33,887 nucleotides of DNA, taken from positions 1 to 33,887 of the forward strand of contig NZ_JADDOL010000027.1 of NCBI RefSeq assembly GCF_016906305.1, written 5' to 3'. This stretch comes from Alloalcanivorax marinus (GTDB lineage: Bacteria > Pseudomonadota > Gammaproteobacteria > Pseudomonadales > Alcanivoracaceae). The position numbers and the translations under genes are program-made. Within the stretch, counting starts at the first letter, position 1, and each line of letters starts with the position of its first letter. Under the pieces are notes generated by a model, which was not told the origin of the DNA, made no database searches, and worked only from the letters and a program-made list of their open reading frames with translations. Shown here in pieces: positions 7,585 through 15,594 of the stretch.

Positions 7585-8346
7585 TCAAGTCTGTGCCACG
7601 CCGTACAGATAGCGGGCGATCATGGCCAGGCACATCAGCACGATCAGCGGCCGGATCAGGCGCTGGCCGCCGCGCAGTACCGCGTGGGCGCCCAGCCAGG
7701 CGCCCAGCATCTGGCCCAGGATCATGGTGGCGCCCACCAGCCACAGCACCTTGCCGCCGATCACGAACAGGGTCAGCGAGGCGATGTTGCTGGCGAAGTT
7801 GAACGCCTTGGCGTGGGCGGTGGCGGTGATCAGCTCGCGACCGCGCAGCGCCACCTCCGCCAGGGAGAAAAAGGAGCCGGTGCCGGGCCCGAAGAAGCCA
7901 TCGTAGAAACCGATGGCCGGTACCACGGTGCGTTCGTAGAGCGCGCCGCTCAGGCGCGGCGCCCGTTCCACCCGGCCGGCCCCCGGCGTGAGCAGGAAGT
8001 ACAGGGCGATCACGGCCAGCACCACCGGCACCAGCACTTCCAGGGCGCCGGTGTCGACCACCTGCACCACCACCGTGCCCACGGCGCTGCCGGCCAGGGC
8101 CCACAGGAAAGGCCGCCGCACCGCCGCCGGCGAGAAGCGGCGCAGCCGCAGCAGGGTGAAGGTGGCCATGCCCGAGCCGAAGGTCCCCTGCAGCTTGTTG
8201 GTGGCCAGCGCCTGCACCGGCGGCAGCCCGGCCAGCAGCAGGCCGGGCAGGGTCAACAGGCCGCCGCCGCCGGCCAGGGTGTCGATAAAGCCGGCCAGCA
8301 GTGCCAGCCCGCCCAGCATCAGCAGCATGAAGAGTTCCAGTTCCAA
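7585..8346 (-). CDS. YfcA-like TSUP membrane transporter (TauE/SafE family)
   Basis: A 253-residue inner-membrane protein with about eight hydrophobic segments, of the sulfite exporter TauE/SafE (TSUP) family. It closely resembles E. coli YfcA. Shared signatures are LLAGFIDTLAGGGGLLT, ALATNKLQGTFGS, GFYDGFFGPGTGSFF and ATAHAKAFNFASN. TSUP proteins are thought to move sulfur-containing or other organic anions; the YfcA substrate is unknown. The start is uncertain. A TTG at 8346 with GGGGA upstream is preferred here; a TTG at 8370 would add eight residues, and the ATG at 8328 is six codons further in with a weak ribosome site. It is a single leftward gene, divergent from the lipoprotein pair. 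Confidence 0.85.
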   Translation of the reverse strand: MELELFMLLMLGGLALLAGFIDTLAGGGGLLTLPGLLLAGLPPVQALATNKLQGTFGSGMATFTLLRLRRFSPAAVRRPFLWALAGSAVGTVVVQVVDTGALEVLVPVVLAVIALYFLLTPGAGRVERAPRLSGALYERTVVPAIGFYDGFFGPGTGSFFSLAEVALRGRELITATAHAKAFNFASNIASLTLFVIGGKVLWLVGATMILGQMLGAWLGAHAVLRGGQRLIRPLIVLMCLAMIARYLYGVAQT

Positions 8347-8461
8347 ATCCGTTCCCCGGTGGGAAGTCAAAGCCGTTAAAGAGTGTAAAGCAGTGCAGCC
8401 GCCACGGCGTCATTCGCCTTAGCATGGGGTCCTAACACCGATCGGATTCAAGGAGGATCCC

Positions 8462-9223
8462 ATGCGTTATTCCCTGGCCCTGGTGGCCACCGGCACCTTG
8501 CTGCTGGCCGCCTGCCAACCCCCGGACGACGACCAGAGCAAGGACCAAACAGGCGGCGACGGCGCGCCGATTCAGGAAAGCCAGCCTGGCGGTCAGGTCG
8601 GTGGCGACGACGCCACCGGCCAGGCGCGGCCCACCGTGGACACCGCCGGGGCCCCGTCCGCCCAGGATGCCAAACCGGTGAAGGGCAAGACCGCCGTCTA
8701 TGAGAGCGAGGAATACCACATTCAGGTGACCTTCCCGCGCAACCTCAAGGTGGTGAACAGCCGCGCCGGCCGGATCAGCGGCACCGACGCGGACCAGAAC
8801 GGCAGTGATCGCCAGAGCCAGTCCAGCGGTGATGAAGGCGGCTGGAAGGCGTTCGCCGGCAAGGACGAGGACGGCAAGCGCTTGCTGACGCTGAAGGTGC
8901 CCGATCAGCAGGCCCGCTTCCAGCTCGGTGCCAGCCGTTCCACCCAGGGCCTGAGCCATTGCAAGGATCAGCCCACCGGGGCCGCCGGCGACACCGAAAC
9001 GTCGCGCACCATCGACGATGTGCCGTTCCGCCGCTACGAGGTCACCGAGACCGGCGAGAACGGCTATCGCATGGTGCAGAGCTATCGCGCCACCTACGGC
9101 GAAGCCTGCTTCGCCATCGACCTGATCGCCAGCGGGGAAGGCACCGCCGGTGACGGCCAGGCGCAGAAACGGGCTCTGGAAGATCTGCAGACGGTGATCG
9201 ACGGTATCCGCTTCACCGAATAA
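8462..9223 (+). CDS. Lipoprotein, first of a tandem paralogous pair
   Basis: A 253-residue predicted lipoprotein. The signal peptide ends in the lipobox LLAAC, giving lipidated Cys18. A low-complexity Asp/Gly/Gln-rich linker runs to about residue 70. A folded domain then starts at YESEEYHIQVTFP and ends in a helix, LEDLQTVIDGIRF. Two cysteines in the domain, in LSHCKDQ and EACFAIDL, are matched in the downstream paralogue and could form a disulfide in the periplasm. Residue 19 is Gln, not Asp, so outer-membrane sorting is expected by the +2 rule. The ribosome site AAGGAGG is strong. I do not recognise a characterised family. Confidence 0.8.
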   Translation: MRYSLALVATGTLLLAACQPPDDDQSKDQTGGDGAPIQESQPGGQVGGDDATGQARPTVDTAGAPSAQDAKPVKGKTAVYESEEYHIQVTFPRNLKVVNSRAGRISGTDADQNGSDRQSQSSGDEGGWKAFAGKDEDGKRLLTLKVPDQQARFQLGASRSTQGLSHCKDQPTGAAGDTETSRTIDDVPFRRYEVTETGENGYRMVQSYRATYGEACFAIDLIASGEGTAGDGQAQKRALEDLQTVIDGIRFTE

Positions 9224-9251
9224 CGGTGACGCTTCGACGGGAGGATGGACC

Positions 9252-9905
9252 ATGCGCGGCGTTACCGCGACCCTGATGCTGGCGGCTCTGGCCGGCCTGA
9301 GCGGCTGTGACGCACCCTCGGCGAGCGGCGGTGGCGGCCACAGCACCGCCGTGGAATCCGGTGCCCCCCAGGCCCGCTACGAGAACGTGGAATACGGGGT
9401 CGCCGTGGACTACCCCAAGGACGAAGTGGTCCGCGTGGACGCCCGCGAGGCCGCCAAGGGCTACTTCAATGAAGGTGGCTGGCGGGTGGGCGTGGGCCCG
9501 GACCAGCCCGGTGCCGCGCTGCTGGTACTGCGGCTGAAAGGCTCCGACGAGATCCGCACCGGCGAACTGCGGCTGGGCGCCAGCCGCGACGAACAGGCGC
9601 GGGCGGGCTGTACCGAGCCGGCTCCCTGGGCGCGGCCGAACAGTGTCGGCGAGGCGGAACTGGACGGCGTCGCCTTCACCACCTTCCAGGGTGGCGACGC
9701 GGCCATGAACCACAGCCGTCAGGTGCACGCCTGGCGGGCGCTGCGCGACGGCACCTGCTTCGCCATCGATCTGGTGGTGCAGGGCAGCAACGGCCAGGTG
9801 TACGACCCGCCCCGGGAGGCGCCGTTCAGCGAAACCCGGGCCTTCAACGACCTCAGTGCCCTGCTCGGCGGCATCCACTTCATGGACGCCACCGTCCTCC
9901 ACTGA
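9252..9905 (+). CDS. Lipoprotein, second of a tandem paralogous pair
   Basis: A 217-residue predicted lipoprotein with lipobox GLSGC and lipidated Cys19, 28 bp after its paralogue and with its own GGGAGGA ribosome site. Segments shared with the first protein are YENVEYGVAVDYP, GGWRVG, the LGASR block followed by a Cys, CFAIDL, and the terminal LGGIHF. The linker after the lipobox is much shorter and Gly-rich. Asp follows the lipidated Cys, which in E. coli-type sorting would favour inner-membrane retention, although Pseudomonas-type rules differ. If so, the pair would sit in opposite membranes, an inference worth testing. No known family recognised. Confidence 0.8.
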   Translation: MRGVTATLMLAALAGLSGCDAPSASGGGGHSTAVESGAPQARYENVEYGVAVDYPKDEVVRVDAREAAKGYFNEGGWRVGVGPDQPGAALLVLRLKGSDEIRTGELRLGASRDEQARAGCTEPAPWARPNSVGEAELDGVAFTTFQGGDAAMNHSRQVHAWRALRDGTCFAIDLVVQGSNGQVYDPPREAPFSETRAFNDLSALLGGIHFMDATVLH

Positions 9906-9910
9906 CGATC

Positions 9911-9931
9911 CGCCGCGCTCAGGGCGCGGCG
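9911..9931. other. Hairpin at the convergent junction of lipoprotein and RND genes
   Basis: CGCCGCGC (9911-9918) pairs with GCGCGGCG (9924-9931) around a five-base loop that contains the stop codon of the RND permease gene. There is no T-run on either side. It may slow or end convergent transcripts, but it is not a classical terminator. Confidence 0.4.
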
Positions 9932-12900
9932 TGTTCCTCCTTGACCCGGAACCAGGCCGCGTACAGCGCCGGCAGGAACAGCAGGGTCAGCGCGGTGGCC
10001 ACGATCAGGCCCCCCATGATCGCCACCGCCATGGGCCCGAAGAAGTCGCTCCGGGACAGCGGAATCATGGCCAGCACCGCGGTCAGGGCGGTCAGCACGA
10101 TGGGCCGGAAACGCCGCACCGTGGATTCGATGATGGCGTCCCAGCGGCTGCGGCCCTGGGCGATGTCCTGCTGAATCTGATCCACCAGAATCACCGAGTT
10201 ACGCATGATCATGCCGGCCAGGGCGATGGTGCCGAGCATGGCCACGAAGCCGAACGGCTCGCCGAACAGCAGCAGGAACACGGTTACCCCGATCAGCCCC
10301 AGGGGCGCGGTGAGGAACACCATGGTGGTCAGTGAGAAGCTGCGCAGCTGCAGCATCAGCAGGGTCAGCACCACCAGGATGAACAGCGGCATGCCGGCGT
10401 TCACCGAGGCCTGGCCCCGGGCGGATTCCTCCACGGTGCCGCCCACCTCCAGCAGATAGCCCGGCGGCAGGTCGGCGCGGATGCCGTCGAACTGGGGCCA
10501 GATCCGGTTCACCAGAGTGGCCGGCTGCTCGTCGCCGTAGATGTCCGCGCGCACCGTCACCGTGGGCAGCCGGTTGCGGTGCCAGATAATGCCCTCCTCG
10601 AAGCCGTACTCCAGGGTGGCGATCTGGTTCAGGGGCACGCTGCGGCCGGAGTCGGTCTGCACCGCCAGATTGCCGAGCTGACCGAGGGCGTGGCGTTCGC
10701 GGCTGTCGCCGCGCACCTCCACGTCGATCAGTTCGTTGTCTTCCCGATACTGGCTCACCACCACCCCGGACAGGGAACTCTGCAGGGCCCGGGACAGGTC
10801 GGCGCTGTTCACGCCCAGGGCCCGGGCGCGGGCCTGGTCGATGTCCAGGCGCACCACCTTGCTGGGCTCCTCCCAATCCAGGTGCACGTTGGTCACTTCC
10901 GGGTTCTCGCGCACCTTGGCGGCCACCTGGCGGGCGATGGCGCGCACCTCGGGGATGTGCTCGCCGGAGACGCGGAACTGGATCGGGTAGCCCACCGGCG
11001 GCCCGTTCTCCAGCCGCGCGACCCGGCTGCGCAGAGTGGGGAATTCCTCGCGCAGGGTATCGATCAGCCAGGCGCGTACTTCCTCGCGCTCATCGATATT
11101 GCGGGTCAACAGCACGAACTGGGCGAAGCTGGCCGCCGGCAGCTGCTGGTCCAGAGGCAGGTAGAAACGCGGTGAACCGGCGCCCACATAGGCCACGTAG
11201 TTTTCGATCTTGTCGTGACCGGCGATCATTTTCTCCAGCCGCCGGGCCTGCTCGTCGGTGGCCGCCAGGGAAGCGCCCTCATGGAGCTTCAGGTCCACCA
11301 TCAGCTCCAGCCGCGCCGACGGCGGGAAGAACTGCTGCGGCACCAGCCGGAACAGGGCCACCGCCGCCATGAACATCACCACGGTGAGCACGATCACGGT
11401 CTTGCGGTAGCGCACGCACCACAGCACCAGCCGCCGGAACCGCTGATAGAAGGGTTTTTGATAGGGGTCGTGCACCTGGCCGCTGTCGTCGCGGCGGGCC
11501 AGGTTGGGCAGCAGTTTGTCGCCCAGGTAGGGCACGAACACCACCGCCGTGATCCAGGACACCAGCAACGACAGGGTGACCACCTGGAAGATCGAGCGGG
11601 TGTACTCGCCGGTGCCGGATTCCGCCGTGGCGATGGGCAGGAAGCCGGCGGCGGTGATCAGGGTGCCGGTGAGCATCGGGAAGGCGGTGCTGGTCCAGGC
11701 GAAGCCCGCCGCCTTGATGCGGCTGAGCCCCTGTTCCATTTTGATCGCCATCATTTCCACGGCGATGATGGCGTCGTCCACCATCAGACCCAGGGCCAGC
11801 ACCAGCGCGCCCAGGGAAATTTTGTGCAGGCCGATGTCGAAGTAGCGCATCAGCGCGAAGGTCATGGCCAGCACCAGCGGAATGGACAGCGCCACCACCA
11901 GGCCGGTGCGCGCGCCCAGGGAGAAGAAGCTCACCAGCAGCACGATCACCAGGGCCTCGACCAGCACCTGCACGAATTCGCCCACACCCTGCTCCACCGC
12001 CGCTGGCTGGTCCGACACCTTGCGCAGCTGCAGGCCGGCGGGCAGGGTGTCCTGCAGCCGCTGGAACTCCGCGTCCAGGTGCTCGCCCAGGGCCAGGATG
12101 TCGCCGCCTTCCTTCATGGACACGGCCAGGCCGATGGCGTCCTCGCCCATGAAGCGCATACGCGGCTGCGGCGGATCGCTGAAGCCCCGGTAGACGTGGG
12201 CGATGTCGCCCAGCCGCAGGGTGCGGCCGTCGGCGCGGATCGGGAAGCGGCGGATTTCGTCCACCGATTCGAACTGGCCGCTGACCCGCAGCCGCACCCG
12301 GTCGCTGGGGGTCTCGAAAAAGCCCGCTTCGGCCACCGCGTTCTGGGACTGCAGGGCCTGTTGCACGGCGCCCATGGGAATGCCCAGGGACGCCAGCTTG
12401 GTGTTGGAGATTTCCACCCAGATCTTTTCGTCCTGCAGGCCCACCAGCTCCACCTTGCCCACGTCCTTGACGCGCTGCAGGGCCAGTTGCAGACGGTCGG
12501 CGTAATCCTTCATCACCGCGTAGTCGAAACCGGGCCCGGTGAGCGCGTAGATGTTGCCGAAGGTGGTGCCGAATTCATCGTTGAAGAACGGGCCCTGGAT
12601 GTCCCGGGGCAGGGTATGGCGGATGTCGCCCACCTTCTTGCGCACCTGGTACCAGAGGTCCGGAATGTCCCGGGAGTGCATGTCGTCGCGGGCCACGAAC
12701 AGCACCTGGGACTGGCCCGGCCGCGAGAACGACACGATGCGATCGTAGTCGCCGGTCTCCATCAGCTTCTTTTCGATGCGCTCGGTGACCTGCCGCGACA
12801 CTTCCTTGGCGCTGGCGCCCGGCCACACCGTGTTGATCACCATTACCTTGAAGGTGAAGGGTGGATCCTCGCTCTGGCCGAGCTGGCTGTAGGAGAGGAC

Positions 12901-12981
12901 GCCGAGGGCGCCCAGCACGATCATGGCGTAGAGCACCAGGGTGCGGTTGCGCAGGGCCCATTCGGAAAGGTTGAAGCGCAT
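9919..12981 (-). CDS. RND efflux permease, TriC/MexK-like
   Basis: A 1,020-residue resistance-nodulation-division transporter, a proton-driven trimer in the inner membrane that exports drugs, biocides or lipophilic compounds. The proton-relay aspartates of the fourth membrane helix are Asp402-Asp403 in GLMVDDAII. Two large periplasmic loops follow helices 1 and 7. The opening RFNLSEWALRNR, the KKLMETGDYDRI block and PFFNDEFGTTFGN resemble TriC and MexK of Pseudomonas aeruginosa more than AcrB. It starts three bases after the adaptor gene stop, so the two form an operon. No outer-membrane channel gene is present; TriC and MexK likewise borrow OpmH or OprM from elsewhere. Drug range is not predictable. 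Confidence 0.93.
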   Translation of the reverse strand: MRFNLSEWALRNRTLVLYAMIVLGALGVLSYSQLGQSEDPPFTFKVMVINTVWPGASAKEVSRQVTERIEKKLMETGDYDRIVSFSRPGQSQVLFVARDDMHSRDIPDLWYQVRKKVGDIRHTLPRDIQGPFFNDEFGTTFGNIYALTGPGFDYAVMKDYADRLQLALQRVKDVGKVELVGLQDEKIWVEISNTKLASLGIPMGAVQQALQSQNAVAEAGFFETPSDRVRLRVSGQFESVDEIRRFPIRADGRTLRLGDIAHVYRGFSDPPQPRMRFMGEDAIGLAVSMKEGGDILALGEHLDAEFQRLQDTLPAGLQLRKVSDQPAAVEQGVGEFVQVLVEALVIVLLVSFFSLGARTGLVVALSIPLVLAMTFALMRYFDIGLHKISLGALVLALGLMVDDAIIAVEMMAIKMEQGLSRIKAAGFAWTSTAFPMLTGTLITAAGFLPIATAESGTGEYTRSIFQVVTLSLLVSWITAVVFVPYLGDKLLPNLARRDDSGQVHDPYQKPFYQRFRRLVLWCVRYRKTVIVLTVVMFMAAVALFRLVPQQFFPPSARLELMVDLKLHEGASLAATDEQARRLEKMIAGHDKIENYVAYVGAGSPRFYLPLDQQLPAASFAQFVLLTRNIDEREEVRAWLIDTLREEFPTLRSRVARLENGPPVGYPIQFRVSGEHIPEVRAIARQVAAKVRENPEVTNVHLDWEEPSKVVRLDIDQARARALGVNSADLSRALQSSLSGVVVSQYREDNELIDVEVRGDSRERHALGQLGNLAVQTDSGRSVPLNQIATLEYGFEEGIIWHRNRLPTVTVRADIYGDEQPATLVNRIWPQFDGIRADLPPGYLLEVGGTVEESARGQASVNAGMPLFILVVLTLLMLQLRSFSLTTMVFLTAPLGLIGVTVFLLLFGEPFGFVAMLGTIALAGMIMRNSVILVDQIQQDIAQGRSRWDAIIESTVRRFRPIVLTALTAVLAMIPLSRSDFFGPMAVAIMGGLIVATALTLLFLPALYAAWFRVKEEHAAP

Positions 12982-12984
12982 GGC

Positions 12985-14094
12985 TTACTCCCCGTCCGCG
13001 CCGTTCAGGTGCACCGGCCGGTTCTGGCGGTCCACCGGTCGCACTTTCTGGCCTTCGCGCAGCACCTGGGTGCCGGCGGCCACCACCCAGGCGTCCGCCG
13101 CCAGTCCGTCCAGCACCGGAATGCGTTCGGCGTGGTAGGCGCCGGTTTTCACCGGCGTTTTGCGCAGGGTCCGGCTGGCCGGGTCGACCACCCACACATA
13201 GGGCTGGCCGTCGTCGGCGGTGACCGCCGCCAGCGGCAGGCTCAGGGTGTCCTCGCCGTTGGCGCCGTGCACCAGCACCCGGGCACTCTGGCCCAGCTCG
13301 GCGCCCACCGGGTCGTTGTCGAACGCCACCCGCGCCTCGAAGGTGCGCGACGCCGGGTCCGCCGCCGGCGCCAGCTCACGGATATGGCCGGGGAAGGTGT
13401 CGCCGGGCCGGGACCACAGCTCCACGGTGACCTCGTCGCCCACCTGGAAGCGGTCCACGTCCTGCTCGGGCAGGTCGATGCGCACCTCCCGGTCGCCGTC
13501 CACGGCCAGTACGAACACGGTCTGGCCGGCGGCCACCACCTGGCCGGCCTCCGCCAGCCGCCGGGCGATCACGCCATTCTCCGGGGCCTCCAGCACCGCG
13601 TAGCCGGCCTGGTTGCGGGCCACGTCCATCTGCGCCCGGGCCTGCTTCAACTGTGCCTCGGCGGCCTGGAAGCGGCTTTCCACATTGTCGAACTGGGAAC
13701 GGCTCACCACGCCCCGCTCGAGCAGCGGCCGGTAACGGTCCAGCTCGCTGGCGGCCAGTTGATGATCGGCGCGGGCGGAGGCCAGCCGGGCGCGGGCGGC
13801 GTCCAGTTCCAGGCCCACGTCCTCGGCGTTCAGTTCCGCCAGCGGCTGGCCTTGCTCCACCCGGTCGCCCACGGTCACCAGGCGACGGCTGATCTTGCCG
13901 CCGATGCGGAACGCCAGCTCCGGCTCGTAGCGGGCGCGGACCTCGCCGGGAAAAATGTCCATCAGAGCGTCGGCCCCCTGGGGCTGGACCACCAGGGCCG
14001 GGCGCGGCGCGGCGTCCTGGGGCGTTTCCGGGGACGAGCAGGCGGCCAGGGAGAGCGCCAAGGGCAGCAGAATCAGCAGCGGAGAACGGAACAT
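12985..14094 (-). CDS. RND periplasmic adaptor lipoprotein (membrane fusion protein)
   Basis: A 369-residue HlyD/AcrA-type adaptor that bridges the RND permease to an outer-membrane channel. The signal peptide ends in LSLAAC with lipidated Cys19. A barrel-sandwich segment (GGKISRRLVTVGDRVEQGQPLAEL), a coiled-coil hairpin rich in Ala, Arg and Gln (about 84-140), the returning lipoyl half (ENGVIARRLAEAGQVVAAGQ) and a beta-barrel domain follow in the normal order. Upstream in-frame ATGs at 14106 and 14166 lack a ribosome site and would bury the signal peptide, so the ATG at 14094, preceded by GGGGG, is used. It is divergent from the TetR gene over a 145-bp region carrying two palindromes. Confidence 0.92.
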   Translation of the reverse strand: MFRSPLLILLPLALSLAACSSPETPQDAAPRPALVVQPQGADALMDIFPGEVRARYEPELAFRIGGKISRRLVTVGDRVEQGQPLAELNAEDVGLELDAARARLASARADHQLAASELDRYRPLLERGVVSRSQFDNVESRFQAAEAQLKQARAQMDVARNQAGYAVLEAPENGVIARRLAEAGQVVAAGQTVFVLAVDGDREVRIDLPEQDVDRFQVGDEVTVELWSRPGDTFPGHIRELAPAADPASRTFEARVAFDNDPVGAELGQSARVLVHGANGEDTLSLPLAAVTADDGQPYVWVVDPASRTLRKTPVKTGAYHAERIPVLDGLAADAWVVAAGTQVLREGQKVRPVDRQNRPVHLNGADGE

Positions 14095-14187
14095 GTAAAC
14101 CCCCATAAAAAATGGCCGGGAGCCATTTTCAACGTCGCGCGAGCGACGGCCCGGCATAAAAAACACGCGGATAGCGCATCGGCAATG

Positions 14188-14205
14188 CTATACTCGCCGG
14201 TATAG
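14188..14205. promoter_or_regulatory. Candidate TetR operator I
   Basis: CTATAC (14188-14193) and GTATAG (14200-14205) form a perfect 6-6-6 inverted repeat between the divergent adaptor and TetR genes. TATACT within it is a near-consensus -10 box on the plus strand, so occupancy would repress the regulator itself. Regulator identity is inferred from adjacency. Confidence 0.5.
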
Positions 14206-14220
14206 TAATTTTATTGAACT

Positions 14221-14233
14221 TACTGGTCCAGTA
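14221..14233. promoter_or_regulatory. Candidate TetR operator II
   Basis: TACTGG-T-CCAGTA is a perfect 6-1-6 palindrome ending six bases before the TetR start codon. Together with the 14188-14205 palindrome it could give two binding sites in the shared promoter. Sequence symmetry is seen; binding is inference. Confidence 0.4.
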
Positions 14234-14239
14234 TTTGAT

Positions 14240-14875
14240 ATGTCCGATAACGACGCCCAGACAGGCCTGCGCGGCCGGCCCAAGGATCCGGCCAAACGCC
14301 AGGCGATTCTGGATGCCGCCAAGACCCTGTTTCTCTCCCAGGGCTTTGCCGGGACCAGCATGGATGCCGTGGCCGCCGACGCGGGGGTCTCCAAACTCAC
14401 CGTCTACAGTCATTTCTCCGACAAGGTGACCCTGTTCGCCGCCGCCGTGGAAGCCAAGTGCCAGGAGTCGATGCCGTTTCCGATTTTCTCCCTGGAAGCG
14501 GACGACGACCTGCCCACGGTCCTGGCGCGCATCGGCCGGGCCTTCATGGAACTGACCAACAGCGACGAGGCCATCCAACTGGAGCGGCTGATGAACAGCC
14601 TGGCGGTGCAGGATCCGGAGATGGCGCGGCTGTTCTTCGACGCCGGCCCGGCCAAAACCCTGAACGAAATGGAGCGGTTGCTGGTCAAGGCCCGGGACCG
14701 GCGCTTGCTGATCCTCAAGGACCCGGGCGCCGCCGCCGAGCTGTTTTTCGGCATGCTGCTGAGCTGCCGGCACATGCAGGTGCTGATCGGCTGCGCCGCG
14801 CCGCCGGGCCCGGCCGAGTCCGAAGAGCATGTACGCGAAGTGGTGCGCGTGTTCCTGAAAGGCCACGCCCCCTGA
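14240..14875 (+). CDS. TetR/AcrR-family repressor of the RND pump
   Basis: A 211-residue transcriptional regulator. A TetR helix-turn-helix spans about residues 20-62 (AILDAAKTLFLSQGFAGTS, then DAGVSKLTVYSHF), and a ligand-binding helical domain of the AefR-like type fills the rest. TetR repressors release DNA when a ligand binds. Its divergent position next to an adaptor-RND pair is the arrangement of MexL with MexJK in Pseudomonas aeruginosa, and the length matches MexL (about 212). It probably represses the pump and itself through the two palindromes in the shared gap. The inducer is unknown. Confidence 0.9.
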   Translation: MSDNDAQTGLRGRPKDPAKRQAILDAAKTLFLSQGFAGTSMDAVAADAGVSKLTVYSHFSDKVTLFAAAVEAKCQESMPFPIFSLEADDDLPTVLARIGRAFMELTNSDEAIQLERLMNSLAVQDPEMARLFFDAGPAKTLNEMERLLVKARDRRLLILKDPGAAAELFFGMLLSCRHMQVLIGCAAPPGPAESEEHVREVVRVFLKGHAP

Positions 14876-14942
14876 ACGCCGTGCTTTTGTCCGTCACGGG
14901 AACCGGCTAGGCTGCCGGCTGCGTATCTGCCCGGGGCCGGCC

Positions 14943-15494
14943 ATGCTGCAGGACTTTCTCGAACATTTCGGTTACCTCGCCTTGTTTCTCGGCACCTTCT
15001 TCGAGGGCGAGGCGGTGCTGGTGCTGGCCGGCTTTCTGGCTTTCCAGGGCTATCTGCGCCTGGAGCTGGTGGTGCTGGTGGCGTTCCTGGGGGCCTGGGC
15101 CGGTGACCAGCTCTGGTACACCCTGGGGCGCCGCTACGGGCGCGGGCTGCTGGCGCGCAAACCGCGCTGGGAGCAGCTCGGCGAAAAGGCGCTGGTGCGT
15201 CTGCGCCGGCACCCGGATTTGTGGGTGCTGGGTTTTCGCTTCGTCTATGGACTGCGCACGGTGATGCCGCTGGCGATCGGCGTGTCCGGCTACCCGCCGC
15301 GCCGCTTTCTGCTGTTCAACGGGCTGGGCGCGGCGATCTGGGCCTCGGTGCTGGGCCTCGCCGCCTTCCATTTCGGCAACCTTCTGGAAGCCATCCTCGG
15401 CGAAGTGAAACGCTACGAACTGTTGGTGCTGTCGGCATTGCTGGTGCTGGCGGCGCTGTTCTGGCTGTGGCGTCGCTGGCGTCAGCGTCCCTGA
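14943..15494 (+). CDS. DedA-family membrane protein
   Basis: A 183-residue inner-membrane protein of the DedA/VTT family, whose members act in undecaprenyl-phosphate or phospholipid translocation, membrane homeostasis and drug or pH tolerance. Family marks are the FLGTFFEGEAVLVLAGFLA segment near residues 16-34 with the conserved acidic residue, GAWAGDQLWYTLGRRYG near 58-74, and RFVYGLRTVMPLAIGVSG near 99-116 with the essential arginine. Two more membrane segments follow, and the tail is basic (WLWRRWRQRP). Length is close to short DedA proteins such as YohD. It reads as a single-gene unit, 67 bp after the TetR gene. The exact lipid substrate is not predictable. Confidence 0.9.
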   Translation: MLQDFLEHFGYLALFLGTFFEGEAVLVLAGFLAFQGYLRLELVVLVAFLGAWAGDQLWYTLGRRYGRGLLARKPRWEQLGEKALVRLRRHPDLWVLGFRFVYGLRTVMPLAIGVSGYPPRRFLLFNGLGAAIWASVLGLAAFHFGNLLEAILGEVKRYELLVLSALLVLAALFWLWRRWRQRP

Positions 15495-15594
15495 AAATGA
15501 CACCCAGCAGGCGTGATGCAAGTAGTGTGAACAGGCCCTAAGCCGGGTCCGAAAACGGCGAGTGTCCGGCCCCGTCCGGGCGTATCCTACCCCC

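Noticed and set aside
11215-14205. A 996-codon rightward open frame opposite the RND operon
   Set aside because: It is antisense to two well-identified genes, rich in His, Gly, Gln and Ala without domain structure, and arises because GC-rich codon third positions remove stops on the other strand.
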